A DNA stretch of 64,000 nucleotides from Yoonia maritima (GCF_002933395.1 NZ_PKFN01000011.1:179348-243347), one strand, 5' to 3'. Counted from the first letter of the stretch, positions 1 to 9,354 are shown. The notes: generated from the sequence alone by a model not told the origin. Translations and numbers: made by a program.

Positions 1-471
1 GCCCCGATCCGCAAAGAACGCACCGCGTTCATCGTTGAAAAAGCTGTCGAAATGGGGGCCGCACGGATTATCCCTGCGCAAACAGAATATACCCAAAGCG
101 CGAATCGCATTCGCCAAGACAAGCTACAGGCCCACGCGGTCGAGGCCGCCGAGCAATGCGGTGGTACCTTTGTGCCCCAAGTGGAAGAATTGAAAAAGCT
201 GGACCGCCTGCTGGCCGACTGGCCCGCAGACCGTCAGTTGATGTTCTGCGATGAAGCAAAAATCGGGGACCCTATCGGCCTGCCAGACGCACCCGGCCCA
301 TGGGCGATCCTAATCGGCCCCGAAGGCGGGTTTTCCCCGGCCGAGCGCGAAAAGCTCCACGCACTCCCCTTCAGCCACCCCGTAAGCCTAGGCCCACGCA
401 TCTTGCGTGCAGACACCGCAGCAGTCGCCGCACTAACAGTTTGGCAACAGGCTCTGGGGGACTGGGGGTGA
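1..471 (+). CDS. rsmE: 16S rRNA (uracil-1498-N3)-methyltransferase RsmE, 5'-truncated by window edge
   Basis: RsmE methylates N3 of U1498 in 16S rRNA of the assembled 30S subunit using S-adenosylmethionine. The reading frame is open from base 1 (first codons APIRKERTAF), so the N-terminal PUA-like part lies outside the window; about 156 codons are visible. The visible part is the SPOUT (trefoil-knot) domain: the AdoMet-binding GPEGGF motif and the C-terminal LGPRILRADTA knot motif are both present and intact. The stop codon overlaps the GTG start of the next gene (GTGA), which suggests translational coupling. Family assignment is secure; only the start is unknown. Confidence 0.95.
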   Translation, partial: APIRKERTAFIVEKAVEMGAARIIPAQTEYTQSANRIRQDKLQAHAVEAAEQCGGTFVPQVEELKKLDRLLADWPADRQLMFCDEAKIGDPIGLPDAPGPWAILIGPEGGFSPAEREKLHALPFSHPVSLGPRILRADTAAVAALTVWQQALGDWG

Positions 472-1307
472 TCCGCGCGACCGAGGCTGACCGCCTCGCG
501 ATTGAGGCATTCCTGACCAACCACATCGCCACGTCGATGTTTCCGCTTTCGAACTTACGCAGCTACGGCATGTCGGGTGGTCACCCGCGTGCTGTGACGT
601 TTTGGGCGCGTTGGCTGGATGGGCAAATCACCGATGTGCTGACTGTGACGGACGAGGGCTTCTTGTTCCCGCAATGCCCGACTGGCCCGTGGGGTGATAT
701 CAGGGCTGTCTTAGCAGGGCAGGCGTATCGTGGGATTTTGGGCGATGCGCGGCAAGTGGCGGCTCTGCGGCAGGCGTTGAGCTGGCAAGTTGAGCCCGGA
801 ATCGATGACGTTGAACCGCTTTACCATTTATCGCTGTCGGATCTGCAGTTGCCTGATTGCGAAGGGTTTGAACTGTATCCACTGGCGGATGCGCCCAAAG
901 AAACTGTGCTGGGCTGGCGGACTGCTTATCTGACCGAAGTCATGCCCGTGCCGGGAGAAGAGCCCGATGTAACAGCGGCCAAAGATATTGCCGCATATCT
1001 TGATGCGAATAGCCACCGGGCGCTTTATCGCGATGGAACGCCTGTTGCGATGACAGGGTTTAATGCGCAGTTGCCGCAGGTCGTTCAGATTGGTGGTGTT
1101 TACACACAGCCTGAATTCCGGGGGCAAGGGGTTGCGCGACGGGCTGTTGGGCTCCACCTAAAAGAGGCACACAATAACGGTGTGAAAGACGCAATCCTAT
1201 TTGCGGCAAGTGACAACGCTGCGCGTGCATATGAGGCGATTGGTTTCAACAAGATCGGCGCGTTTTCTATTCTGCTTTATGAGGAACCACAGGTGGTCCA
1301 TGTCTGA
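468..1307 (+). CDS. GNAT family N-acetyltransferase
   Basis: A 279-residue protein whose C-terminal third is a GNAT acetyl-CoA-binding fold: the segment GVYTQPEFRGQGVARRAV is the pyrophosphate-binding R/Q-x-x-G-x-G/A motif A, followed by SDNAARAYEAIGF, the usual motif B. The N-terminal half has no motif I recognise, as in other two-lobed GNATs. I chose the GTG at 468 because the preceding frame is rsmE read out of frame and the GTG overlaps the rsmE stop by four bases. It is probably co-transcribed with rsmE and the following membrane protein. The acetyl acceptor cannot be read from the sequence. Confidence 0.85.
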   Translation: MIRATEADRLAIEAFLTNHIATSMFPLSNLRSYGMSGGHPRAVTFWARWLDGQITDVLTVTDEGFLFPQCPTGPWGDIRAVLAGQAYRGILGDARQVAALRQALSWQVEPGIDDVEPLYHLSLSDLQLPDCEGFELYPLADAPKETVLGWRTAYLTEVMPVPGEEPDVTAAKDIAAYLDANSHRALYRDGTPVAMTGFNAQLPQVVQIGGVYTQPEFRGQGVARRAVGLHLKEAHNNGVKDAILFAASDNAARAYEAIGFNKIGAFSILLYEEPQVVHV

Positions 1308-1818
1308 TTTTCTTCGCCCCGAGGTTCGCGCGTTTCTATGGCGCTGGCGCGATACGTTGATTGGTATCGGGCTGATCGTTCTGGGGCTGTGGTGGGGGTT
1401 GCGGGCCTTTGGTGCGGTGCAATGGCTGGGATACCTCGTGGTATTGATCGGGGTTGTGCTTGCGGCTGCTGGTGTGCAGCGCGCGCGATTTCGTCAAGAT
1501 GGGGTGGGGGCCGGTGTTGTGCAAATCAACGAACGTAGATTGTCCTATTATGGGCCACTAGACGGGGGCGTCATTGATGTTGCAGACTTGACCAAGCTTG
1601 AGCTTGACCCAAGCGCGCACCCAAACCCCAACTGGGTGCTGACCGGTGTTGGCGGGCAAAACTTATCAATTCCAATCAATGCGACCGGGGCCGAAGCATT
1701 GTTCGACGTTTTCGCCGGATTGCCGGGGATTAAGACGGGCGATATGCTTGACGTGCTTTCACGCACACCAGATGCGCGCGTCACCGTTTGGGCAAGGGTT
1801 CGTCCGGTCTTGCATTGA
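1300..1818 (+). CDS. Conserved small membrane protein, function unknown
   Basis: A 172-residue protein starting at the ATG inside the last codons of the GNAT gene (8-base overlap); a GAGGAA ribosome-binding site lies about 13-18 bases upstream. Residues about 20-62 form two adjacent hydrophobic segments (LIGIGLIVLGLWWG, then LGYLVVLIGVVLAAAG), and the rest is a soluble tail with the PLDGGVIDVADLTKLELD segment. This looks like an inner-membrane hairpin with a cytoplasmic domain. I do not recognise the family. Tight overlap implies co-translation with the GNAT. Confidence 0.75.
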   Translation: MSDFLRPEVRAFLWRWRDTLIGIGLIVLGLWWGLRAFGAVQWLGYLVVLIGVVLAAAGVQRARFRQDGVGAGVVQINERRLSYYGPLDGGVIDVADLTKLELDPSAHPNPNWVLTGVGGQNLSIPINATGAEALFDVFAGLPGIKTGDMLDVLSRTPDARVTVWARVRPVLH

Positions 1819-1881
1819 CATGCGCCTTGCGGCACGTCACCGATAGAAATTCTGAAACGCAGCAAGCACGGAGCGCGCGCC

Positions 1882-3252
1882 ATGTCTATTCCTCAGTCCG
1901 GTGGTGGCCCAATCGAACATCACGATCAACTGGCCGAGATGCTCTCTAAGGGGTGCAAACCCAAGGACCAATGGCGCATCGGCACCGAGCACGAGAAGTT
2001 CGGCTATTGCGAGGACTCCTTGCGTCCGCTTCCCTACGAGGGCGAGCGTTCGATCAAAGCCGTGCTTGAGGGGCTGGAAGGCCGTTTTGGCTGGTCGCGT
2101 GTTGAGGAAGAAGGCAAGATCATCGGCCTGACCAAAGACGGCGCGAATGTCAGCTTGGAACCCGGTGGTGCGCTTGAATTGTCCGGTGCCCCGCTCGAGA
2201 CGATCCACCAGACTTGCGACGAAGTGAATACGCACTTAGCCGAGGTAAAATCAGTCTCGGACGAGATCGGAGTGAAATTCATCGGTGTTGGCGCAGCCCC
2301 CAAATGGACCCACGAAGAAATGCCACTGATGCCCAAAGGCCGTTACAAATTGATGGACGCCTACATGAAAAAGGTGGGTACAATGGGCACGGCGATGATG
2401 CGTCGGACGTGCACCGTGCAAGTGAACCTTGATTTCGGGTCAGAGGCCGACATGGTCCAAAAGATGCGTGTCGCCGTGGCGCTACAGCCGGTTGCCGCCG
2501 CCTTGTTCGCAAGTTCGCCGTTCTTTGAAGGCAAAGTAAACGGTCACAAATCGTGGCGTTCACGTATTTGGCGTGACCTTGACGCGTCGCGTACAGGCAT
2601 GATCCCATTCGTGTTCGACGAAGGTTTCGGGTTCGAAGCCTGGGTTCAGTGGGTTCTTGATGTGCCGATGTACTTTGTTTACCGCGATGGCAAATACATC
2701 GATGCGCTGGGCATGTCGTTCCGCGACTTCCTTAAGGGTGAATTGCCTGCATTGCCGGGTGAAAAACCGCTTTTGTCAGATTGGGCCGACCACCTGACAA
2801 CCGTATTCCCCGAAGCGCGTATGAAGCAGTTTATTGAAATGCGCGGCGCAGATGGTGGGCCTTGGCGTCGTCTATGCGCTTTGCCTGCGTTCTGGACTGG
2901 GCTGACCTATGACCAAACAGCGCTCGATGCTGCTTGGGATATTTGTAAAGACTGGACAGCAGAACAGCGCGAAGCCCTGCGTGTGGCTGCCTCTGTTGAT
3001 GGGCTTCAGGCACAGGTCGGTGGGATCAATATGCATGAACTCGCCCGCGAGGTCGTTGCTATTTCTGAAGCTGGCCTAAAGAACCGCGCACGCCCCGGTG
3101 CTGGTGGCCTGATCCCGGACGAAACCCATTTCCTAAACGCGCTGAAAGAAAGCATTGAGTCAGGCAAGACCTTGGCCGATGAATTGCTGGATCATTACAA
3201 TGGCGATTGGAATGGTGATCTGAAACGGATCTACAGCGAATACAGCTATTAA
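1882..3252 (+). CDS. gshA: Glutamate-cysteine ligase, plant/alphaproteobacterial type
   Basis: This enzyme makes gamma-glutamylcysteine from L-Glu, L-Cys and ATP, the first step of glutathione synthesis in the cytosol. The 456-residue length and the segments GTEHEKFGY near the N-terminus, SLEPGGALELSGAP (glutamate/ATP site) and MRRTCTVQVNLDF are typical of the class shared by plants and alphaproteobacteria rather than the E. coli GshA class. The start ATG (MSIPQSGGGP) follows the previous gene by 63 bases, so it may have its own promoter. It converges with the following minus-strand membrane gene. Confidence 0.96.
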   Translation: MSIPQSGGGPIEHHDQLAEMLSKGCKPKDQWRIGTEHEKFGYCEDSLRPLPYEGERSIKAVLEGLEGRFGWSRVEEEGKIIGLTKDGANVSLEPGGALELSGAPLETIHQTCDEVNTHLAEVKSVSDEIGVKFIGVGAAPKWTHEEMPLMPKGRYKLMDAYMKKVGTMGTAMMRRTCTVQVNLDFGSEADMVQKMRVAVALQPVAAALFASSPFFEGKVNGHKSWRSRIWRDLDASRTGMIPFVFDEGFGFEAWVQWVLDVPMYFVYRDGKYIDALGMSFRDFLKGELPALPGEKPLLSDWADHLTTVFPEARMKQFIEMRGADGGPWRRLCALPAFWTGLTYDQTALDAAWDICKDWTAEQREALRVAASVDGLQAQVGGINMHELAREVVAISEAGLKNRARPGAGGLIPDETHFLNALKESIESGKTLADELLDHYNGDWNGDLKRIYSEYSY

Positions 3253-3271
3253 TCCGTTTCAGAGGCTTTCG

Positions 3272-3622
3272 TTATTCAGTGGCGGCGCTTACCCGTGCCG
3301 CTGCTTGTGCAACGATGTCACGCAGCGTTGCAACAGCTTGCGTAAACCCAAGCCCAAGGCAAAGCACGGCAAGGCCAAGCGCAGTCAAAACGCCAGCTGG
3401 TGCCATGTGTGGCAAAACTGCTAGCACACCTGCCGCGATCAAAATGACACCGCCTGCACCGATGGCGACAAACCCAGCGACAATCGTCATTGATCCGGCT
3501 TTCGCGGCACGCCCAGTGTCTGGGCAATCGGCAAGTGCGCTCCCGATCTTAAAGATCATGAATGACAGCCCCGCCAACGCGCCGGCGGCTAGTCCGAAGT
3601 AAAGCATCAAATAACTAAGCAT
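3272..3622 (-). CDS. Small membrane protein with three hydrophobic segments, function unknown
   Basis: A 116-residue protein; I chose the ATG giving MLSYLMLYFG because the upstream in-frame codons fall inside the neighbouring gene and do not look like protein. Hydrophobic stretches at about 4-25, 45-70 and 74-95, separated by a short polar loop, suggest three membrane spans. It follows the 143-residue membrane protein gene on the same strand with an overlap-free start 15 bases before that gene's stop has been cleared, so the two probably form one transcript. No family recognised; the hydrophobicity alone supports the membrane call. Confidence 0.65.
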   Translation of the reverse strand: MLSYLMLYFGLAAGALAGLSFMIFKIGSALADCPDTGRAAKAGSMTIVAGFVAIGAGGVILIAAGVLAVLPHMAPAGVLTALGLAVLCLGLGFTQAVATLRDIVAQAAARVSAATE

Positions 3623-3636
3623 AGTGTTTTGTCCTT

Positions 3637-4068
3637 CTAGATTTGTAGGATGCGTCTGTTTGGATAGAGATTTGCGTAAATGACGCCAAAAGCGCCTGCG
3701 TAAAGAGCACCGAAAAGTAGGCCGTATGCGAATATGAAAACTAGCTGCTCGCTCTGGCTGCTTAGGCTGAGAGCATGCGCCGCGAGGCTGGCAAGCAAGC
3801 AAACCAAATTCACAGCAAAGCCAAGTGTGGCGTAGCTCCAGAGTTCGGGTTCGATCCGTGTCACTGCCCATAGCAACACTGGAGTGCCCAGCAGCAAGTA
3901 CGGAATTGCCCCAAACGGGAGAGCAAAAAGGCCGATGATGGTCCAACACGTCAGTAAAGTTACGCTGATGGGTGCGAGAATTAGCGCAGCAACGAATGCC
4001 GTTGGGTTAACGGAGTAGCGGATGGTCCGCTTCGGATTATTTGGGGCAAGTAGAGTTGCGGCAGACAT
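3637..4068 (-). CDS. Small polytopic membrane protein, function unknown
   Basis: A 143-residue protein with four hydrophobic segments (about residues 22-48, 52-70, 76-98 and 108-135) and a short polar N-terminus. A GGTGAGG ribosome-binding site sits just upstream of the ATG. It is the first gene of a two-gene minus-strand unit with the 116-residue membrane protein downstream. The 166-base gap before it (4069-4234) is AT-richer than its surroundings and probably holds its promoter. I do not recognise the family. Confidence 0.65.
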   Translation of the reverse strand: MSAATLLAPNNPKRTIRYSVNPTAFVAALILAPISVTLLTCWTIIGLFALPFGAIPYLLLGTPVLLWAVTRIEPELWSYATLGFAVNLVCLLASLAAHALSLSSQSEQLVFIFAYGLLFGALYAGAFGVIYANLYPNRRILQI

Positions 4069-4234
4069 TTGAACCTCACCGATTCTGATTAACTTAATTT
4101 CTGTATTAACAGAAATAGCAGTACGTACAGGTAAGTCAAGGATTTACCGTGGGCGTGGTGAGCCAACAGAAAAAGGCGCAGCTGAATGAACAACTACGCC
4201 TCGTATCCGTGTCGCTAATGCGATGATTGTTTGG

Positions 4235-4843
4235 TTAACCCTTAGCCCCGATCTTGGTCTCGGTGTTGGCTTTCAGGCGTTTAATATTGTCCCAATGCCG
4301 AAAATAAATCAGCAGACAAAGAAGCGCGGCCAAAAAGAAACTATGCCCATATCCGGTGAACGCCATTACGATGGGCGTCCAACCTGCAGCGACCAGCGCA
4401 GCAAGCGATGAATACCGCGTGACTGCCGCCATCACGAGCCAGATCAAACAGGCAACCAATCCCATCGGCCATGCCAGTGCCAGCAAGATGCCGATGTAAG
4501 TCGCAACACCCTTACCACCCTTGAAATTCAACCATACTGGAAAGCAGTGCCCAACAAAGGCAGCAAGCGCACCAATTTGCGCGGCGTCTTCGCCCGCAAA
4601 GGCGCGGGCAAGCAATACGACGATCGCCCCTTTGGCGGCGTCAAACAGCAGGGTAAGCGCAGCCGCCTTTTTGTTGCCTGTCCGTAGCACATTGGTCGCG
4701 CCGATATTGCCTGAACCGATTTCGCGCAGGTTCCCAAGGTTCATCACACGCGCCATGAGCATACCGCCGGACAACGACCCGAAAAGATAACCAATCACAG
4801 CCCATAAGGCTAAAACTGCAAAGCCACTTTCAATTGCAGGCAT
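4235..4843 (-). CDS. plsY: Acyl-phosphate:glycerol-3-phosphate acyltransferase PlsY
   Basis: PlsY is the inner-membrane enzyme that transfers an acyl group from acyl phosphate to glycerol-3-phosphate, the first step of phospholipid synthesis. The 202-residue protein has the family's hallmarks: GSGNIGATNVLR (phosphate loop) and FKGGKGVAT, plus about five membrane spans. The start is the ATG that shares its A with the TAA stop of the dihydroorotase-like gene (TAATG), giving MPAIESGF; longer forms read into that gene. It is the last gene of the pyrB operon, a common arrangement in alphaproteobacteria. Confidence 0.95.
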   Translation of the reverse strand: MPAIESGFAVLALWAVIGYLFGSLSGGMLMARVMNLGNLREIGSGNIGATNVLRTGNKKAAALTLLFDAAKGAIVVLLARAFAGEDAAQIGALAAFVGHCFPVWLNFKGGKGVATYIGILLALAWPMGLVACLIWLVMAAVTRYSSLAALVAAGWTPIVMAFTGYGHSFFLAALLCLLIYFRHWDNIKRLKANTETKIGAKG

Positions 4844-6123
4844 TATGCTTTCTCCCAAACGCGTTCGCCATCGACCCAAGTTCCCAGCACCTTGCCCTGC
4901 ATACGCGCACCGTCAAAGGGGGTATTTTTCGATTTCGACAAAAGCTTAGTCCGATCCAATTGGAACGGGGCATCAGGGTCGAACAAGATGAGGTCAGCTG
5001 GCGCACCCGCAAGTAACCGACCGGCGTCAAGCCGTAGCAACCGTGCCGGGTTTAACGACAACGCCCGGAACAGTCGCGGCAGGTCGATCATTTCCGCGTG
5101 GTACAGGCGTAAGGCGGCGGGCAGCAGCGTTTCAAGTGCTACGGCACCGCTGGCTGCTTCCTCATAGGGCAGACGTTTGCTTTCTTCGTCTTGCGGCGTG
5201 TGCATCGAACAGATGATGTCGATCAGCCCGTCAGCGACAGCTTGGACAACGGCGACACGGTCTTCTTCGCTGCGCAGGGGTGGCTTGACCTTAAAGAATG
5301 TACGGTAGTCAGCGACATCCATTTCATTCAGCGTCAGGTGATGAACGCTTACGCCTGCGGTAATATCAAGCCCGTTGCGCTTGGCACGTTCTAGCGCGGG
5401 CAGGGCGCGGGCTGTCGTGATTTGGCTCGCGTGATAACGCGCACCAGTCATTTCTAGCAGCGCGATATCGCGGTCCAGCGCCATGCGTTCAGCCATGGGC
5501 GAGACGCCGGGCAGACCGCGCAGGGACGCGAACTTGCCAGAGGTTACAGCCGCACCTTTAGAAAGACCTGGATCTTGGGTGTGACCGATCACCAATGCAT
5601 CGAGACTGCGGGCATAGGTCAGCGCGCGGCTGAATACTTTGGTATCAGTAACCACCCGGTCAGCGTCAGAAAACGCAACTGCGCCCGCGTCCTGCAGAAA
5701 CCCGATCTCGGTCATTTCGCGACCCTCGCGGCCTTTGGTTAGGGCGGCCATGGGCAACACGTGAACAGGCGCATCCGCTTGAGCACGGCGTTCGACAAAC
5801 TCTAGAATTTCGGGCGTGTCGATAGATGGGATCGTATCGGGACGGGTGACAATCGTGGTCACACCACCCGCGGCTGCCGCACGGCCAGCAGAGCGAAAGG
5901 ATTCCTTGTGCCGTTCACCCGGTTCCGACACCTTAACGCCGATGTCGATAATACCGGGGGCAAGACATTTACCGCCGCAGTCGATCACCGTCGCGCCATT
6001 CGCGTCGGGGGCGGTTTCAAAGACATCTACGATCTTGCCGTCACGCACCAACAACGCGCCAAGGCTATCTGTCAGGGCCACCGGATCAATCAGGCGCGCG
6101 TTAGTAAAAAGCATATCGGTCAT
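4843..6123 (-). CDS. Dihydroorotase-like protein without the metal-binding HxH (PyrC'/PyrX type)
   Basis: A 426-residue amidohydrolase-superfamily protein of the class I dihydroorotase type, in the usual place downstream of pyrB. The key N-terminal metal motif, normally DxHVHLREPG, reads DIGVKVSEPG here: both His ligands (positions 62 and 64) are Gly and Lys, and the substrate-binding Arg is Ser66. Later motifs are partly kept (GHTQD, YHASQIT, SMHTPQDEE). By analogy with the non-catalytic PyrC' of Pseudomonas, which holds the PyrB dodecamer together, this is probably a structural partner of aspartate transcarbamoylase, and an active pyrC should lie elsewhere in the genome. Inactivity is inferred from residues, not shown. 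Confidence 0.9.
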   Translation of the reverse strand: MTDMLFTNARLIDPVALTDSLGALLVRDGKIVDVFETAPDANGATVIDCGGKCLAPGIIDIGVKVSEPGERHKESFRSAGRAAAAGGVTTIVTRPDTIPSIDTPEILEFVERRAQADAPVHVLPMAALTKGREGREMTEIGFLQDAGAVAFSDADRVVTDTKVFSRALTYARSLDALVIGHTQDPGLSKGAAVTSGKFASLRGLPGVSPMAERMALDRDIALLEMTGARYHASQITTARALPALERAKRNGLDITAGVSVHHLTLNEMDVADYRTFFKVKPPLRSEEDRVAVVQAVADGLIDIICSMHTPQDEESKRLPYEEAASGAVALETLLPAALRLYHAEMIDLPRLFRALSLNPARLLRLDAGRLLAGAPADLILFDPDAPFQLDRTKLLSKSKNTPFDGARMQGKVLGTWVDGERVWEKA

Positions 6124-6163
6124 GCGATGGGTCCTGTCTCAAATTCTAGCGGGCAGCGTGGCG

Positions 6164-6685
6164 TCATCCGGCGATCCAAATCATCATAGCAACGATCAAA
6201 AACATTACGACAAGGGCAACAGTCGCGACCATCCCACCCATACGTGCATCCGATTTTGGGGCTTTGGTAGGCTTGGGGGTAACGACGCCTTCGGCACCTT
6301 CAGAGGGCAGTTCAGTTGGCGGTGTCATGCGAATGGTTGGGCTGTATGTCGTGACATGTCGCAGACCGGGTGCAAGGTTCAAAGTAACCTCTTGTCCGGT
6401 AGTCGCGCGTGAAAGCAGCAAAATCGCGTAACCCGTGATCGCATCGACCGCCGCCTTGTCGACGGCGTCGGGCTGCATGTCATAACCCGATGCGATATAA
6501 TCGCTCAGGCTCATATCGCCCAAATCATCAATGCAAACGACATCAACGTAGGTTACATCAACGTTAATTCCGAACAGCCCCGTAATAGCGTCGGGTGACT
6601 TGCCCGTCACTTCTGGCGGCAGTGGCAGATCGGTCGCAAAAACCCGAATTTGTCCGTGATCGTTGGCGGGGATATTAAGCTGCAT
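6164..6685 (-). CDS. Conserved tail-anchored protein between pyrB and pyrC'
   Basis: A 173-residue protein encoded between the aspartate transcarbamoylase and dihydroorotase-like genes. The first 110 residues are soluble and acidic; a proline/lysine linker (TPKPTKAPKSD) follows, and the last 25 residues form one hydrophobic helix (MVATVALVVMFLIVAMMIWI) ending almost at the stop, so it looks like a tail-anchored inner-membrane protein. I chose the ATG at 6685 over the TTG one codon upstream. It starts 6 bases after the pyrB stop, so it is co-transcribed. Function unknown; location suggests a link to pyrimidine synthesis or to PlsY at the membrane. Confidence 0.8.
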   Translation of the reverse strand: MQLNIPANDHGQIRVFATDLPLPPEVTGKSPDAITGLFGINVDVTYVDVVCIDDLGDMSLSDYIASGYDMQPDAVDKAAVDAITGYAILLLSRATTGQEVTLNLAPGLRHVTTYSPTIRMTPPTELPSEGAEGVVTPKPTKAPKSDARMGGMVATVALVVMFLIVAMMIWIAG

Positions 6686-6691
6686 CAATTG

Positions 6692-7648
6692 TCACACCAT
6701 TTGCCCTTGCGGCGTACGGCTCGCGCGAAGGTTTTGTGCCAACAGGTCCATGGCAGCCATCCGCACGGCGACGCCCATTTCGACCTGTTCTTGAATCACA
6801 GAGCGGTTGATGTCGTCGGCGATATTACCGTCGATCTCGACACCGCGGTTCATTGGGCCGGGGTGCATGACGATGGCGTCAGGTTTGGCGTGGGCCAGTT
6901 TGTCTGCGTCCAGCCCGTAACGGTGGAAATATTCACGCTCTGACGGGATGAACCCGCCATCCATACGTTCCTTTTGTAGCCGAAGCATCATGACAACATC
7001 GACGTCTTTTAGCCCCTCTTCCATGTTCTCGAACACTTCGCAGCCAAACTCATTCATCCCCGAAGGCATCAAGGTTGGCGGAGCGATCAGGCGAATACGG
7101 TTTTCCATCTTGCCCAGCAGCATGATGTTTGACCGTGCCACGCGGCTATGCGCGACATCGCCGCAAATCGCGATGGACAGACGGTGAAGCCGACCTTTGG
7201 CCCGGCGAATAGTCAGCGCATCCAGCAATGCTTGCGTTGGGTGTTCGTGTTTCCCGTCGCCTGCATTCAGCACTGCACAGTTTACCTTTTGCGCAAGCAG
7301 ATCGACCGCACCGGAATGTGGGTGCCGTACAACCAGCAAATCAGGGTGCATTGCATTCAGCGTCAGCGCCGTATCAATCAGCGTTTCGCCCTTTTTGATC
7401 GAAGACGCTTGCATCCCCATGTTCATCACATCGGCACCCAAACGTTTGCCCGCAATCTCAAAGCTCGCCTGTGTTCGGGTCGAATTTTCAAAGAACATGT
7501 TAATCTGGGTCATACCCGCCAACACATCACGATGCGCGACACCACGGCGGTTATGTTCGGCATAGCTATCGGCTAAATCCAGCAGAGTGGTAATTTCCGT
7601 TGGGTGCAGATGCTCAATGCCCAAAAGATGTTTTGCGCGGAATGTCAT
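6692..7648 (-). CDS. pyrB: Aspartate transcarbamoylase catalytic subunit
   Basis: PyrB condenses carbamoyl phosphate and L-aspartate to N-carbamoyl-aspartate, the committed step of pyrimidine synthesis. The 318-residue protein has the carbamoyl-phosphate motif [13 protein letters not shown], the catalytic-loop region [10 protein letters not shown], the HPHSGA and [14 protein letters not shown] motifs, and the C-terminal [12 protein letters not shown]. It is the first gene of the operon pyrB, tail-anchored protein, pyrC', plsY. No pyrI regulatory subunit gene is seen, consistent with a PyrB-PyrC' complex. Confidence 0.97.
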   Translation of the reverse strand: MTFRAKHLLGIEHLHPTEITTLLDLADSYAEHNRRGVAHRDVLAGMTQINMFFENSTRTQASFEIAGKRLGADVMNMGMQASSIKKGETLIDTALTLNAMHPDLLVVRHPHSGAVDLLAQKVNCAVLNAGDGKHEHPTQALLDALTIRRAKGRLHRLSIAICGDVAHSRVARSNIMLLGKMENRIRLIAPPTLMPSGMNEFGCEVFENMEEGLKDVDVVMMLRLQKERMDGGFIPSEREYFHRYGLDADKLAHAKPDAIVMHPGPMNRGVEIDGNIADDINRSVIQEQVEMGVAVRMAAMDLLAQNLRASRTPQGQMV

Positions 7649-7700
7649 GATCGGCCCCTTGTCACGGTTTATAGTGCTTATAGCAGTCCGCGAAGGGGCA

Positions 7701-8471
7701 TCAATGGTTTGCTGGGCATTGAAGTGTTGGTTCGGGGGTATGCAAATCCCATGGCATCATGAATTGGCGCTGATGGTATGACCAGTTGCCGTATCGCACG
7801 GTATCGCCAGACCCAATGATCAAGACGGCATGAGCAGTCCAGTCACCCTTATCGAAAGTTAAAAAGGTAAGGTCTTGCGAGTTACTGGTAAACCGCTTGC
7901 TTTGATTGAGATAGATGCAGAACGGTTCACCGTTCGCAGTGGCGCGGGCTGATGAAAGAATGCTCGCTGGGTAGGTCGCACTGAGCAGGGCAAGCATTAT
8001 TCCACCAACCGCAACGCCTCCGAAATAGATGGCTGGCACGCCACTGTAGAGAAGAAAGAATAACGGCGTGATGGACAACACAACTAGAACGACGTGGATG
8101 GTGATCGCCCCAGCCCCGCTGATCAGTGCAGCACTGATCAAAGCTGCGCCAATACCGAGAGTAATACCATTTCCTAAGTGTAGGAGGAAAAAAATTGGGT
8201 GATCAAACTGCATAGTCATGTCGTCTTCGCGCATCGCGTGAAATACCACGCGTAGAACAGCTGCGATGCAAAGCAATATCACTATCCATAGCAGTAAGGC
8301 GAAAGCCAGTGTGTCGGAAGTGCTACCGCGACCCGTAAGGGTGCTACTAGTGGCCAGCAACGGGTAGCTAAAGGCCAGTGCAATGAGGTTGAACCAAGCC
8401 CAAACCCAGCGCCAAGGCAGCAGCAAGGCGGGGCCAAGAATAACGGCGTGAAAGATAATAAGTGGTGTCAT
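7701..8471 (-). CDS. Unknown polytopic membrane protein with C-terminal soluble domain
   Basis: A 256-residue protein (start [10 protein letters not shown]) with about six hydrophobic segments in the first 165 residues and a polar C-terminal region of about 85 residues (around [14 protein letters not shown] and [12 protein letters not shown]). A longer frame upstream overlaps the divergent glycosylase gene and is not protein-like, so the ATG at 8471 is preferred. It has no recognisable family motif. It lies just upstream of pyrB on the same strand with a 52-base gap, but a functional link is not evident. Confidence 0.6.
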   Translation of the reverse strand: MTPLIIFHAVILGPALLLPWRWVWAWFNLIALAFSYPLLATSSTLTGRGSTSDTLAFALLLWIVILLCIAAVLRVVFHAMREDDMTMQFDHPIFFLLHLGNGITLGIGAALISAALISGAGAITIHVVLVVLSITPLFFLLYSGVPAIYFGGVAVGGIMLALLSATYPASILSSARATANGEPFCIYLNQSKRFTSNSQDLTFLTFDKGDWTAHAVLIIGSGDTVRYGNWSYHQRQFMMPWDLHTPEPTLQCPANH

Positions 8472-8574
8472 GAACTGACCATCGCATTGTCTTCGCTTAG
8501 CCACCGTGCGGCCTTTGTGCAGATTTTGCACAAGCCACTGCACATCCTCTGCATTCCCGCGTAGTCTATGCCAC

Positions 8575-9354
8575 ATGGATTCGGGCAACACATATTGGGA
8601 TGACCGCGCGCTGCTGGAATGGCAGGTGGAACTGGGGGCGACTGACGCCATTCAGGACACACCTGTCGACCGCTATACGCTAGAGGCGTCCAAGCCGAAA
8701 CCAAAAGTGGAAACTCCTTCAGGTCCCCCGGCGATCCCTGAACCGGTCGAGGTTGATACGGTTGCTGTTGCAAAGATGGCTGCGAAAAATGCCGCCGACC
8801 TGCCAGCACTGTCAGCCGCAATGCAAGCGTTTGAACATTGCGAAATCAAACGCGGGGCTCGGTCCTTTGTGTTTAGTGACGGAAACCCTGACGCACGCGT
8901 GATGATCGTGGGCGAGGCGCCGGGCCGTGAAGAGGATCGTGCTGGTAAGCCGTTCGTTGGGCGTGCTGGGCAATTGCTTGATCGGATGTTGGGCGCGATC
9001 AATTTGGGGCGCGCGGAACGGGATGCTGCCCGCAGCGTTTATATCACCAACGTGCTGCCGTGGCGGCCGCCATCGAACAGAACGCCTAGCAATGATGAAA
9101 TCGCGATGATGCTGCCGTTTTTGCAGCGGCACATTGCACTGGCTGATCCAGATGTTGTGATCTTGATGGGAAATACGCCCTGTCAGGCATTGCTTGGGCG
9201 GACGGGGATTACACGAATACGCGGAACATGGACCGAAGTATTGGGCAAACCTTGCCTGCCGATGTTCCACCCTGCCTATCTGTTACGCAACACTGCGGCC
9301 AAGCGCGAGGCTTGGGCCGATTTGCTAGAAGTTAACGCGAGATTAAAGACATGA
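8575..9354 (+). CDS. Uracil-DNA glycosylase, family 4/5 type
   Basis: A 259-residue enzyme of the UDG superfamily found in bacteria and archaea, which removes uracil from DNA in base-excision repair. The active-site motif GEAPGREEDRAGKPFVGRAG (about residues 114-133) and the C-terminal HPAYLLRN motif are clear. One Cys (FEHC) sits where iron-sulfur family members have their first cluster ligands. A proline-rich linker follows the first 35 residues. The start at MDSGNTYWDD is chosen because upstream codons overlap the divergent promoter region. Its TGA overlaps the moaB ATG by four bases. Confidence 0.92.
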   Translation: MDSGNTYWDDRALLEWQVELGATDAIQDTPVDRYTLEASKPKPKVETPSGPPAIPEPVEVDTVAVAKMAAKNAADLPALSAAMQAFEHCEIKRGARSFVFSDGNPDARVMIVGEAPGREEDRAGKPFVGRAGQLLDRMLGAINLGRAERDAARSVYITNVLPWRPPSNRTPSNDEIAMMLPFLQRHIALADPDVVILMGNTPCQALLGRTGITRIRGTWTEVLGKPCLPMFHPAYLLRNTAAKREAWADLLEVNARLKT

